This document shows positions 17,026 through 24,429 of a DNA stretch of 64,000 nucleotides, one piece after another (the first letter of the stretch is position 1; every line of letters begins with the position of its first letter). Source of the stretch: an uncultured Faecalibacterium sp. (lineage in GTDB: Bacteria; Bacillota; Clostridia; Oscillospirales; Ruminococcaceae); the NCBI GenBank assembly GCA_934561555.1, contig CAKTGQ010000012.1:7858-71857 (forward strand). Direction: 5' to 3'. The position numbers and the translations under genes were made by a program. The notes under the pieces were generated by a model, which saw only the letters and a program-made list of their open reading frames with translations, did not search any database and was not told the DNA's origin.

Positions 17026-17895
17026 ATGAAAACTGGACTTGTGCTGGAAGGCGGCGCTATGCGCGGAATGTTCACCGCTGGCGTACTGGATGTGCTGATG
17101 GAGCATAACATCCAGTTGGACGGTGCCATTGGCGTGTCGGCGGGGGCAGTGTTCGGCTGCAACTACAAGTCGCACCAGATCGGGCGCACGATCCGCTACA
17201 ACACGGATTACTGCAACGACAAGCGCTACGCCAGCTTTGGCAATCTGCTGCGCACCGGCAACCTGTACAGCGAGCAGTTCTGCTACCATACCGTGCCGGA
17301 AAAGCTGGATCCCTTTGACACCGAGGCTTTCCGGGAGAACCCCATGGACTTTTTTGTGGTGTGCACCGATGTGCGAACCGGCGAGCCTATCTACCACAAA
17401 TGCCGCACCGGCGACGCCGAAGATATCCGGTGGATGCAGGCCTCGGCATCCATGCCGCTGGCGGCAAAGATCGTAAAGATCGGCCACTATCAGCTGCTGG
17501 ACGGCGGTGTTGCGGATTCCATCCCTGTGCGCTTTTTCGAGTCCATCGGCTACAAGCGCAACCTGATCATCCTGACCCAGCCCAAGGGCTTTGTAAAGCA
17601 GAAAAACAAGATGCTGCCCCTTATCCGGGCAAAGTTTTTGCGCTACCCCGCCTTTGTGGAGGCTGTGGCAGACCGGCACCAGCGCTATAACGAGACGCTG
17701 TCCTATATTTCCATGTTGGAGCAGTCCGGTCGGGCGTTCGTCATCCGCCCGCCCATCCCGCTGGAGATTCCCTCTATGGAGCGCGACCCCGCCCAGCTGC
17801 GCCGCGTATACGAGACCGGTCGTGCCGTGGCGCAGATCCAGATTGACAAGATCGCAGCCTATGTGGAAGCTTGCAAGGCTGCACCGGAGGAATAA
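17026..17895 (+). CDS. Patatin-like phospholipase family protein
   Basis: The 289-residue protein has the patatin Ser-Asp dyad: an oxyanion-hole region LEGGAMRGMFTAGVL at the N-terminus, the nucleophile elbow GVSAG with Ser38, and the catalytic Asp159 in LLDGGVADSIP. It resembles the RssA/YlbK-type bacterial patatins and probably hydrolyses acyl ester bonds of lipids. No signal peptide is visible, so it is expected to be cytoplasmic. It is a single gene with its own promoter and terminator. The physiological substrate cannot be inferred. Confidence 0.9.
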   Translation: MKTGLVLEGGAMRGMFTAGVLDVLMEHNIQLDGAIGVSAGAVFGCNYKSHQIGRTIRYNTDYCNDKRYASFGNLLRTGNLYSEQFCYHTVPEKLDPFDTEAFRENPMDFFVVCTDVRTGEPIYHKCRTGDAEDIRWMQASASMPLAAKIVKIGHYQLLDGGVADSIPVRFFESIGYKRNLIILTQPKGFVKQKNKMLPLIRAKFLRYPAFVEAVADRHQRYNETLSYISMLEQSGRAFVIRPPIPLEIPSMERDPAQLRRVYETGRAVAQIQIDKIAAYVEACKAAPEE

Positions 17896-17899
17896 TACG

Positions 17900-17936
17900 A
17901 AAGGCTGTTGCACAGGTTTGTGCGGCAGCCTTTTTT
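17900..17936 (+). terminator. Terminator after the patatin-like gene
   Basis: The stem AAAGGCTGTTGCACA pairs with TGTGCGGCAGCCTTT (one G-T) and is followed by TTTTTTGA. Confidence 0.85.
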
Positions 17937-17943
17937 GATAAGA

Positions 17944-18060
17944 GAACGATTGAGAATGTCCGCCGCTTGCGCTTTGGGCATCTTCAGCGGAAAAATTTTT
18001 TATAGAGCGATCCCGGAAAGTCTGCGGACTTTCCGGGATCGCTTTTTCACGGGAGGGGAT
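17944..18060 (+). repeat. UGCG-hairpin intergenic repeat, copy A
   Basis: The conserved block GAACGATTGAGAATG..CCGCCGCTTGCGCTTTGGGCAT..TCAGCGGAA is followed by an AT-rich stretch and a perfect 16-bp hairpin, GCGATCCCGGAAAGTC/GACTTTCCGGGATCGC with a TGCG loop (18007-18042). It ends TTTTTCACGGGAGGGG. Related copies are at 27515-27636, 32685-32804 and 34601-34719. Confidence 0.8.
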
Positions 18061-18064
18061 AAGC

Positions 18065-18094
18065 AAAAAAGGCCTGCACCTTGCGGTGCAGACC
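18065..18094 (-). terminator. Terminator of the rplJL operon
   Basis: On the minus strand AGGTCTGCACC/GGTGCAGGCCT with a 4-nt loop is followed by TTTTTTGC. It lies 40 bp after the rplL stop. Confidence 0.85.
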
Positions 18095-18134
18095 TCTTGA
18101 TGTTCAAGAAAGAACGGTAAGAGAAGGAGTTAAA

Positions 18135-18509
18135 TTACTTAACCTCAACCTTAGCGCCAGCCTCTTCCAGCTTCTTCTTGATGTCGTCAGCCTCAGCCTG
18201 GGAGACCTTCTCCTTGATAGCCTTGGGAGCGCCGTCGACGATAGCCTTAGCTTCCTTCAGGCCCAGGCCGGTGATCTCCTTAACGACCTTGATGACCTGC
18301 ATCTTGGTAGCGCCAGCCTCAGCCAGGATGACGTCGAACTCGGTCTTCTCTTCCTCAGCGGCAGCAGCAGCGCCAGCAGCAGCGGGAGCAGCAGCAGCAA
18401 CAGCAGAAACACCGAACTCCTCGCAGTAGGTGTCGATCAGTTCCTTCAGCTCCAGAACGGTCAGGCCCTTGACGGACTCGATGATGGCAGTAATCTTCTC
18501 AGAAGCCAT
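18135..18509 (-). CDS. rplL: 50S ribosomal protein L7/L12
   Basis: L7/L12 forms the flexible ribosomal stalk that recruits translation factors. The 124-residue protein has an N-terminal dimerisation helix region ([21 protein letters not shown]), an Ala-rich hinge ([17 protein letters not shown]), and the globular C-terminal domain ([42 protein letters not shown]). It is second in the rplJ-rplL pair, 70 bp after rplJ, and is translated from its own ribosome site. Identification is unambiguous. Confidence 0.99.
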   Translation of the reverse strand: MASEKITAIIESVKGLTVLELKELIDTYCEEFGVSAVAAAAPAAAGAAAAAEEEKTEFDVILAEAGATKMQVIKVVKEITGLGLKEAKAIVDGAPKAIKEKVSQAEADDIKKKLEEAGAKVEVK

Positions 18510-18579
18510 GGTAATAACCCTCCAATATCAATGGTTTTAGTTTGTTTCAGTTTTTTGTTAAGCGGCGGTCACGCGGCCA

Positions 18580-19095
18580 TTAGGCAGCGGGCTCCTCCTG
18601 CTTGTCGGCATAAGCCTGCATTGCAACGGCCAGACCAGACAGAGTGCTGGTGAGGGCGCCTGCAAACATGGACAACATACCTTCGCGGTTGGGCAGCTTT
18701 GCGATAGCGTTGGTCTCGGCGGCGTTCATAGCCTTGCCTTCCATGAAGCCAGCCTTCACGACGAACTTCTTGGACTTATCGCCATCCTGATACTTGCACA
18801 GGATGCGGGCAGCGGACATGGGGTCCTCCTCGTGAGCAAAAGCGATAGCGGTATCGCCCTTGAACTGCTCAGCCAGGCCCTCCAGAGAGGTACCCTTGAC
18901 AGCCAGACGCAGCATGGTGTTCTTCACGACCATGTAATCAACGCCTGCCTCACGCAGCTCCTTACGGAGCTTGGTGTCGTTCTCGACGTTAATGCCGCCG
19001 TAAGCGACGACGCAGCCGGAAACCGCACTCTCAAACTTTGCCTTCAGATCAGCGACGTAAGCCTGCTTTTCAGAAAGAATCTTTGCACTGGGCAT
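18580..19095 (-). CDS. rplJ: 50S ribosomal protein L10
   Basis: L10 anchors L7/L12 dimers to the ribosome and represses its own operon by binding the mRNA leader. The 171-residue protein has the N-terminal 23S rRNA-binding domain (DLKAKFESAVSGCVVAYGGI, TKLRKELREAGVDYMVVKNTML) and a C-terminal helix (LSGLAVAMQAYADKQE) that binds L7/L12. It follows a recognisable L10 leader with an attenuator hairpin. AGGTGAAACC precedes the ATG. Confidence 0.99.
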   Translation of the reverse strand: MPSAKILSEKQAYVADLKAKFESAVSGCVVAYGGINVENDTKLRKELREAGVDYMVVKNTMLRLAVKGTSLEGLAEQFKGDTAIAFAHEEDPMSAARILCKYQDGDKSKKFVVKAGFMEGKAMNAAETNAIAKLPNREGMLSMFAGALTSTLSGLAVAMQAYADKQEEPAA

Positions 19096-19142
19096 TCGGT
19101 TTCACCTCGTTTCAAAAACTTGTATCGAAAGCCGGAGCAATG

Positions 19143-19182
19143 AAAAAAGCCTCTCTCCCGCGCACTGCGCCGAGAGAGAGGC
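19143..19182 (-). terminator. Attenuator hairpin in the rplJL leader
   Basis: On the minus strand GCCTCTCTCTC pairs with GAGAGAGGC across a GC-rich loop and is followed by six T residues, about 50 nt before the rplJ start. It lies after the L10-binding leader, as in known L10-controlled attenuation. Confidence 0.8.
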
Positions 19183-19262
19183 ATAAAGCAACTTTACGCA
19201 CGTTTCTCGGCAGGCGGTCAAACTTTACACTGGACTCCAGCGCCTGCTGTCTTAAAAACAGC
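19183..19262 (-). promoter_or_regulatory. Ribosomal protein L10 leader RNA
   Basis: The minus-strand transcript begins with AAGACAGCAGGCGC and later has CGCCTGCCGAGAAACGTGCG, the conserved complementary segments and purine-rich bulge of the Firmicute L10 leader. Pairing of GCAGGCG with CGCCTGC forms the aptamer stem. Binding of L10-L12 here would favour the downstream terminator. Confidence 0.85.
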
Positions 19263-19268
19263 ATGATT

Positions 19269-19297
19269 ATAATACCGCAAACGTGCGGCGTTGTCAA
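19269..19297 (-). promoter_or_regulatory. Promoter of rplJL
   Basis: On the minus strand TTGACA (19292-19297) and TATTAT (19269-19274) are 17 bp apart, immediately upstream of the L10 leader. Confidence 0.8.
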
Positions 19298-19318
19298 GTA
19301 CTTTTTTCAATTTCCGAC

Positions 19319-19354
19319 AAAATTTTTCTGCCATTCCGCAGAACGGCAGAAAAA
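19319..19354 (-). terminator. Terminator after rplA
   Basis: On the minus strand TTTCTGCCGTTC/GAATGGCAGAAA with a TGCG loop is followed by AATTTTG. It separates the rplKA unit from the rplJL promoter. The loop is the same UGCG tetraloop seen in the intergenic repeats. Confidence 0.7.
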
Positions 19355-19369
19355 CATCAGAAATCTAAA

Positions 19370-20062
19370 TTAGACACCGTACTTCAGGGTGTTCAGACGG
19401 ATGCCAGGGCCCATGGTGGTGGCGATGGTAGCGCTCTTGAAGTAGGTACCCTTAGCTGCAGCGGGCTTTGCCTTGGCAATAGCCTCCATCACAGTGTCCA
19501 GGTTGGTGTACAGCTTCTCTGCACCGAAAGAAGCCTTGCCCACGGGCACATGGATGATGTTCTGCTTGTCCAGACGGTACTCGATCTTACCAGCCTTAGC
19601 CTCGCTGACAGCCTTGCCCAGATCGGGAGCCACAGTGCCGGCCTTGGGGTTGGGCATCAGGCCACGGGGACCCAGAACCTTACCCAGACGACCAACGCGG
19701 CCCATCATATCGGGGGTAGTCACGACGACGTCAAAATCCATGAAGCCGCCGGCGATCTTTGCGATCAGCTCGTCATCGCCAACGATATCAGCGCCAGCAG
19801 CCTCGGCAGCAGCAGCTGCGGGGCCCTTAGCAATGGCGCAGACGCGGACGGTCTTGCCGGTGCCGTTGGGCAGAACGACAGCGCCGCGGACCTGCTGGTC
19901 AGCGTGACGGCCATCAACGCCCAGACGGACGTGCAGCTCGACGGTCTCGTCGAACTTGGCAGAAGCGGTCTTGCAAGCCAGCTCCAGAGCCTCGTTCACA
20001 TCGTATGCCTTAGTAGAATCGACCAGCTTTGCAGCGTCGACATAGTGCTTGCCATGTTTCAT
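19370..20062 (-). CDS. rplA: 50S ribosomal protein L1
   Basis: L1 forms the mobile stalk near the ribosomal E site and is a translational repressor of its operon. The 230-residue protein shows the standard family blocks: [15 protein letters not shown] at the N-terminus, [25 protein letters not shown], and [21 protein letters not shown] near residue 125. It follows rplK by 57 bp, and that gap holds an L1-type binding motif. Identification is unambiguous. Confidence 0.99.
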   Translation of the reverse strand: MKHGKHYVDAAKLVDSTKAYDVNEALELACKTASAKFDETVELHVRLGVDGRHADQQVRGAVVLPNGTGKTVRVCAIAKGPAAAAAEAAGADIVGDDELIAKIAGGFMDFDVVVTTPDMMGRVGRLGKVLGPRGLMPNPKAGTVAPDLGKAVSEAKAGKIEYRLDKQNIIHVPVGKASFGAEKLYTNLDTVMEAIAKAKPAAAKGTYFKSATIATTMGPGIRLNTLKYGV

Positions 20063-20076
20063 TGTATATCCTCCTG

Positions 20077-20110
20077 TGTGGTCATGCGGGCAGTGTTATG
20101 CCCTCCCACT
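20077..20110 (-). promoter_or_regulatory. Putative L1-binding leader before rplA
   Basis: On the minus strand, CAGTGGGAGGGCA and TGCCCGCATGACCAC pair by GTGG/CCAC and GGGCA/TGCCC, leaving the asymmetric internal loop typical of L1 targets, which mimic the L1 site of 23S rRNA. It lies just before the rplA ribosome site. Confidence 0.6.
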
Positions 20111-20119
20111 GTTTATGTC

Positions 20120-20545
20120 TCAGCCCTCGACGGTGACGCCCATGGAACGGCAGGTGCCGCGGACCATGCTGCATGCAGCTTCCAGAGAAGCAGCGTTCAG
20201 GTCGGGCATCTTGGTCTTGGCGATCTCCTCCACCTGAGCGGCGGTCAGAGTAGCGACCTTTTCCTTGTTGGGCTTGCCGGAAGCGGTGTTGATGCCAGCG
20301 GCCTTCTTGATCAGAACAGCTGCCGGAGGAGTCTTGGTGATGAAGCTGAAGGAGCGGTCAGCGTAAACGGTGATGACGACGGGGATGACATAACCCATCT
20401 GGTTCTTGGTACGCTCGTTGAACTCCTTGGTGAACGCCATGATGTTGACGCCCTTCTGACCCAGAGCAGGGCCAACAGGGGGAGCCGGAGTCGCCTTGCC
20501 GGCCTCGATCTGCAGCTTAATGTAGCCAGTAACTTTCTGTGCCAT
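20120..20545 (-). CDS. rplK: 50S ribosomal protein L11
   Basis: L11 sits at the GTPase-associated centre of the 50S subunit and is needed for stringent-response activation. The 141-residue protein starts [16 protein letters not shown], with the family signature [19 protein letters not shown] at residues 20-38 and the C-terminal rRNA-binding domain ([27 protein letters not shown]). The start at 20545 follows GGAGGTGCATTTATC. It precedes rplA and follows nusG, a standard bacterial order. Confidence 0.99.
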   Translation of the reverse strand: MAQKVTGYIKLQIEAGKATPAPPVGPALGQKGVNIMAFTKEFNERTKNQMGYVIPVVITVYADRSFSFITKTPPAAVLIKKAAGINTASGKPNKEKVATLTAAQVEEIAKTKMPDLNAASLEAACSMVRGTCRSMGVTVEG

Positions 20546-20567
20546 GATAAATGCACCTCCAAAAATC

Positions 20568-20606
20568 TGTGGTGAGTTGCGGCGCAGTGTCTCTGCGCCT
20601 CCCACG
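20568..20606 (-). promoter_or_regulatory. Second L1-type leader motif, before rplK
   Basis: On the minus strand, CGTGGGAGGCGCAG and CTGCGCCGCAACTCACCAC form the same arrangement as the motif before rplA: GTGGGAGG on one side, and CGC..ACCAC on the other, closed by a GC stem. It sits just before the rplK ribosome site, where L1 control is usually placed. Confidence 0.6.
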
Positions 20607-20681
20607 AGCGCGTGCACGCTGCACACGCTCTATAAGAACCGCACTGCGGTCTTACCTTGGTAAACGGAACTTGCCGGTTGG

Positions 20682-21233
20682 TTACGGCAGCTCGACCTGA
20701 CCGATCTCCACCTCTGCGGGGGTCTCGCGGCCGAACATATTGACCTTGAGCTTCACCTTGAAGTTCTCGGTATCAATGGCCTCCACAAGGCCCATAAAGC
20801 CTTCCAGAGGACCGGCGGTGATCTGCACGGTATCGCCGACAGCAAAATCGACGCTCAGCGGTGCAGCCTTCTCCACACCCATCTTCTCCACTTCCTCAGC
20901 AGTCAGCGGAACGGGCTTAGAGGCGGGGCCGACAAAGCCGGTGCAGCCGCGCGTATTGCGCACGACATACCAGGTATCGTCGTTCATCACCATTTTGACC
21001 AGAACGTAGCCGGGGAACAGCTTGTGCTCCACCATCTTCTGCTTGCCGTTCTTGTCGATCTCAGGAACCATCTCGACGGGAACCTTGATATCGCAGATCA
21101 GCTCCTGCAGGTGACGGTTCTCCACCATGGTCTGCAGGTCGTTGGCGACCTTGTTCTCGTAACCGGAATAGGTATGCACAACATACCAAAGAGCCTCAGT
21201 GGACTCATCTACCAGCTTGGTTGATTCTTCCAT
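20682..21233 (-). CDS. nusG: Transcription antitermination factor NusG
   Basis: NusG binds RNA polymerase, modulates pausing and termination, and couples transcription to the ribosome. The 183-residue protein has the NGN domain (WYVVHTYSGYENKVAND near residue 16, ELFPGYVLVKM-like segment near 78) and a C-terminal KOW domain (FAVGDTVQITAGPLEGFMG near 130). A short acidic N-terminal extension (MEESTKLVDESTEA) precedes the conserved start. It is 30 bp after secE, the usual order. If the pyr leader works by ribosome/polymerase coupling, NusG is a likely participant. Confidence 0.99.
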   Translation of the reverse strand: MEESTKLVDESTEALWYVVHTYSGYENKVANDLQTMVENRHLQELICDIKVPVEMVPEIDKNGKQKMVEHKLFPGYVLVKMVMNDDTWYVVRNTRGCTGFVGPASKPVPLTAEEVEKMGVEKAAPLSVDFAVGDTVQITAGPLEGFMGLVEAIDTENFKVKLKVNMFGRETPAEVEIGQVELP

Positions 21234-21263
21234 TTTGGTTGACCCTCCGTTTCAAGATGATTC

Positions 21264-21515
21264 TTAGGCGCCGATGATCAGGCCCAGAATACCACCGAAG
21301 ATGGCATCCAGCAGGATCATCACAACCGCTGCAATAGCGACGGTCACGAGCACGACGATGGTGTTGGTCTTGACGTCCTGCTTGGACGGCCAGACCACCT
21401 TCTTCAGCTCGCTCTTGGTATCGCGGAAGAACTTTGCGACCCGTGCGCAGAAGCCCTTCACAGCGGCTTTAGCTTTGGCCACAAAGCCCGGCTTTTTCTC
21501 GGTTTTGTCTGCCAT
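21264..21515 (-). CDS. secE: Preprotein translocase subunit SecE
   Basis: SecE stabilises the SecYEG channel in the membrane. The 83-residue protein has the amphipathic segment VAKFFRDTKSELKKVVWPSKQDV, whose KKVVWPS is the family hallmark. A single transmembrane helix follows (TIVVLVTVAIAAVVMILLDAIF). The ATG at 21515 follows AAGGCGGAGC; the longer frame reads into rpmG and is not coding. The short single-helix form is typical of Gram-positive bacteria. Confidence 0.97.
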   Translation of the reverse strand: MADKTEKKPGFVAKAKAAVKGFCARVAKFFRDTKSELKKVVWPSKQDVKTNTIVVLVTVAIAAVVMILLDAIFGGILGLIIGA

Positions 21516-21532
21516 TATGCTCCGCCTTTCTT

Positions 21533-21682
21533 TTACTTGGTTTCGCGATGAACGGTGTGCTTCTTGCAGAAACGGCAATACTTCTTCATCTCGAGACGAT
21601 CGGGGTTGTTCTTCTTGTTCTTCGTGGTGTTGTAGTTGCGCTGCTTGCACTCGGTGCAGGCCAGAGTGATTTTAACGGTCAT
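21533..21682 (-). CDS. rpmG: 50S ribosomal protein L33
   Basis: The minus strand from the ATG at 21682 encodes 49 residues: [17 protein letters not shown], then a basic middle and [15 protein letters not shown]. The two CxxC pairs make this the zinc-binding (C+) form of L33. It is the first gene of the rpmG-secE-nusG group, which has a strong promoter at 21786-21814. AGGTG precedes the start. Confidence 0.97.
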   Translation of the reverse strand: MTVKITLACTECKQRNYNTTKNKKNNPDRLEMKKYCRFCKKHTVHRETK

Positions 21683-21785
21683 TTGTTGACACCTCCATTA
21701 TAACGGTTGTTTTGAACCTCCCTCGGGTGCGGGTGGCAGCTGTAAAAACAGGCGCACTTAATAACCCCGCAAAAGAGGTGATATC

Positions 21786-21814
21786 ATTGTACCACGCGTT
21801 TTTCAATCCGTCAA
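21786..21814 (-). promoter_or_regulatory. Promoter of rpmG-secE-nusG-rplKA
   Basis: On the minus strand TTGACG (21809-21814) and TACAAT (21786-21791) are 17 bp apart, about 100 bp before rpmG. The 309-bp gap 21683-21991 holds this and the divergent ddl promoter. Confidence 0.75.
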
Positions 21815-21891
21815 GCAGAAAAAAGCGATTTTGAGAAACTTTTTTTGCAGCCGGCGTCTTTTTGTCCCAAGGCAGCTTTTTTGCATTCTGC

Positions 21892-21920
21892 TTGCATCGC
21901 GGGCGTAGATATTGTATAAT
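21892..21920 (+). promoter_or_regulatory. Promoter of ddl-murI-argS group
   Basis: TTGCAT (21892-21897) and TATAAT (21915-21920) are separated by 17 bp, about 70 bp before the ddl start codon. Confidence 0.75.
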
Positions 21921-21991
21921 GAATCGAAACGGCATTTTACCGGTTTGAAGCCGCCCCTTTACCGGGGCTTTATAAATAGGAGTGAGATATC

Positions 21992-23086
21992 ATGCAGTCT
22001 GCAAATAAAATGTGTGTGGCGCTGCTGTTCGGCGGTATGTCCAGCGAACATGAGGTCAGCTGTGTCTCTGTGGGCAACTTTGTCCGCAACATCGACCGCA
22101 GCAAATACGAGGTGCTCACCGTGGGCATCACCAAGGAGGGCCGCTGGCTCTACACCGAGGCCACGGCGGAACAGATGGCCGACGGCAGCTGGGAAGAGCT
22201 GCCCGGCAATATGCCCTGCGTGATCAGCCCGGACCGCGCCGACCACGGCATGATCCTGTTCACCCCGGACGGCCGGGTGGAAAAGATGCACCTTGACGTG
22301 GTGATCCCGGTGCTCCACGGCCTGTGGGGCGAGGACGGCACCGTGCAGGGCCTGCTGGAGCTGGCAGGCATCGCCTATGTGGGCTGCGGCGTTCTGGCAA
22401 GCTCTGTGTGCATGGACAAGGCCGTGGCCAATGCCCTGTTTGAGGCCAACGGCGTGCCCCACACCAAGTGGGTAGCCGCCAACCGCTGGGAGATCGAGAA
22501 GGATCTGGAGGGCGTTTGCGCCGGCGTAGAGCAAAAGCTGGGCTGGCCGGTATTCGTCAAGCCCGCCAACGCAGGCTCCAGCGTGGGCATCTCCAAGGTG
22601 TCCAGTCAGGAGGAGCTGAAAGCCGCCATCGCCCTTGCACTGGAAAACGACCGCAAGGTGGTATTTGAGGCCTTTGTGGACGGACAGGAAGTGGAGTGCG
22701 CCGTCATCGGCTCTGACCCCGCTGTTGCTACCCGTCCCGGTGAGATCCTTGCCGGTGCAGAGTTCTACACCTATGATGATAAGTACAAGAACGGCGTGAG
22801 CCAGACCGTCATCCCGGCACATCTGCCGGAAGCCAAGCTGGACGAGGTAAAGACCTACGCTGCCATGGCCTACACCGCGCTGAACTGCGAGGGGCTGGCA
22901 CGATGCGATTTCTTTGTGGAAAAGAACACCGGCCGGGTGCTCATCAACGAGATCAACACCTTCCCCGGCTTTACCGCCATCAGCATGTACCCCAAGCTCA
23001 TGGAGCACGAGGGCCTGCCGGTGCCGCAGCTCATCGACCGCCTGATCGCACTGGCGGTGGAAAGGACGGAAAAGCAGCATGGATAA
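21992..23086 (+). CDS. ddl: D-alanine--D-alanine ligase
   Basis: Ddl joins two D-alanines with ATP to make the dipeptide of the peptidoglycan stem. The 364-residue ATP-grasp protein starts with VALLFGGMSSEHEVSCVSV (the N-terminal substrate-binding block with HE), has the ATP-binding segment WPVFVKPANAGSSVGISKV near residue 188, and ends with the metal-binding LINEINTFPGFTAISMYP near 325. The omega-loop region (QTVIPAHLPEAKL) lacks an obvious D-lactate-type signature, so an ordinary D-Ala-D-Ala enzyme is expected. It overlaps murI by 8 bp, forming a wall-precursor pair. Confidence 0.95.
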   Translation: MQSANKMCVALLFGGMSSEHEVSCVSVGNFVRNIDRSKYEVLTVGITKEGRWLYTEATAEQMADGSWEELPGNMPCVISPDRADHGMILFTPDGRVEKMHLDVVIPVLHGLWGEDGTVQGLLELAGIAYVGCGVLASSVCMDKAVANALFEANGVPHTKWVAANRWEIEKDLEGVCAGVEQKLGWPVFVKPANAGSSVGISKVSSQEELKAAIALALENDRKVVFEAFVDGQEVECAVIGSDPAVATRPGEILAGAEFYTYDDKYKNGVSQTVIPAHLPEAKLDEVKTYAAMAYTALNCEGLARCDFFVEKNTGRVLINEINTFPGFTAISMYPKLMEHEGLPVPQLIDRLIALAVERTEKQHG

Positions 23087-23903
23087 TCGCCCCATCGGTG
23101 TGTTCGACAGCGGTCTGGGCGGTCTGACCGGCGTGCGGGAGCTGCGCAAGCGCCTGCCTCATGAGGATATCATCTACTTCGGCGATACCGGCCGGGTGCC
23201 CTACGGCAGCCGCAGCCCGGAGACCATTTTGCAGTACGCTCGGCAGGACGTGGCCTTTCTGCTTTCCAAAAACGTCAAGTGCATCATGGCCGCCTGCGGT
23301 ACGGTGTCCAGCACCTACCCGGCTGCGGAGGCCGCCCAGCTGCCGGTGCCCTACCTTGGCGTAGTGGACGCTGCCGCCCGGGAAGCGGCTTTCGTCACCC
23401 GCAACCGCCGCATCGGCGTCATCGGCACAGCCGCCACTATCCGCTCCCGCAGCTACGAAAAGCTGCTGCGGCAGCTGGTGCCCGGGGTGGAGATCACCGC
23501 CCGCCCTTGCCCGCTGTTCGTACCGCTGGTGGAGGCCGGGTATGTGGATCACAGCGAGGCCGGAAAGCAGCAGGTCACAAAGCTGGTCATCGCCCAGTAC
23601 CTGACCGAGGTGCGCGAGGCCGGGGTGGATACCCTGATTCTGGGCTGCACCCACTACCCGCTGCTGAAAAGCATGATCGGGGAGTTTATGGGCCCGGGCG
23701 TCACGCTGGTGGACCCCGCCATGACCGCCGCCCATCATCTGGAACGGATGCTCGCCGAGCGCGGACTGCGCGCCGCCCACGAGAACGGGCAGGCACACTT
23801 TTACGTCAGCGATGTGCCGGACTGCTTTGTGCAGACGGCAGACCTGTTCCTGGGCGAGTACAAAGGCGGCCCGGTGGAGCAGATCGCCATTGATAAGTAT
23901 TGA
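23079..23903 (+). CDS. murI: Glutamate racemase
   Basis: MurI makes D-glutamate for peptidoglycan with two catalytic cysteines. The 274-residue protein has the N-terminal FDSGLGGLTGVRELRKRLP, a first Cys in MAACGTVSST (near residue 70) and a second in LGCTHYPLL (near 188). The first motif reads CGT where most racemases have CNT; the Asn normally helps bind substrate, so this is a variant site. The gene start overlaps the end of ddl (ATGGATAA). The pair supplies both D-amino-acid building blocks of the stem peptide. Confidence 0.92.
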   Translation: MDNRPIGVFDSGLGGLTGVRELRKRLPHEDIIYFGDTGRVPYGSRSPETILQYARQDVAFLLSKNVKCIMAACGTVSSTYPAAEAAQLPVPYLGVVDAAAREAAFVTRNRRIGVIGTAATIRSRSYEKLLRQLVPGVEITARPCPLFVPLVEAGYVDHSEAGKQQVTKLVIAQYLTEVREAGVDTLILGCTHYPLLKSMIGEFMGPGVTLVDPAMTAAHHLERMLAERGLRAAHENGQAHFYVSDVPDCFVQTADLFLGEYKGGPVEQIAIDKY

Positions 23904-23917
23904 TAAGGAAAAACAAC

Positions 23918-24394
23918 GTGAGCAAGCCACTGAAGGAAGACTATATCATCCGCATCAAAAGCCGCATTGAGCAGCGGCTGGACGAACCGGCTGCGGAGGA
24001 AGAAAAAGAAGAATTTGTGGAGCTGATGACCCGGGGCAGCTTTGTGCTGAAGGGCGGCAGCTACTATGTGACCTACCGCGAGACCGAGACCACCGGCTAC
24101 GAGGGCTGCACCACCACCCTGAAGATCGCCGCAGACGGCAGCCGGGTGGCCATGCTGCGGTTCGGCAAGGGCGGCGGGGCAGGCACCCAGCTGCTGATCG
24201 AAAAAGGCCGCCGCAACCTGTGCCACTACGAGACTGGTTTCGGCTCCATGACCTTGGGCGTGACCGCAGACGAGATCGACTGTCAGCTGACCGAAAAGGG
24301 CGGTACCGCCCGGTTTGCCTACCTGCTGGATGCCGACAGCGCCGAGCTGGTGAGCCGCAACCGTCTGGAAGTTACCGTGACCCATGTGAATTGA
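23918..24394 (+). CDS. DUF1934 / YwiB-like beta-barrel protein
   Basis: This 158-residue protein starts at a GTG (MSKPLKEDYIIRIKSR) after AAGGAAAAACAAC; the TTG at 23900 overlaps murI and is less likely. It matches the layout of DUF1934 proteins: an N-terminal strand rich in charged residues, then TCELMTRG-like and GSYYVTYRETETTGYEG-type segments, and a hydrophilic beta-rich C-terminus. Lipocalin-like folds are known for the family but its role is not. In many Firmicutes this gene lies directly before argS, as here. Confidence 0.8.
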   Translation: MSKPLKEDYIIRIKSRIEQRLDEPAAEEEKEEFVELMTRGSFVLKGGSYYVTYRETETTGYEGCTTTLKIAADGSRVAMLRFGKGGGAGTQLLIEKGRRNLCHYETGFGSMTLGVTADEIDCQLTEKGGTARFAYLLDADSAELVSRNRLEVTVTHVN

Positions 24395-24429
24395 CAAAGT
24401 TCCCTGAGACTGTGAAAGGAATCCGACCC

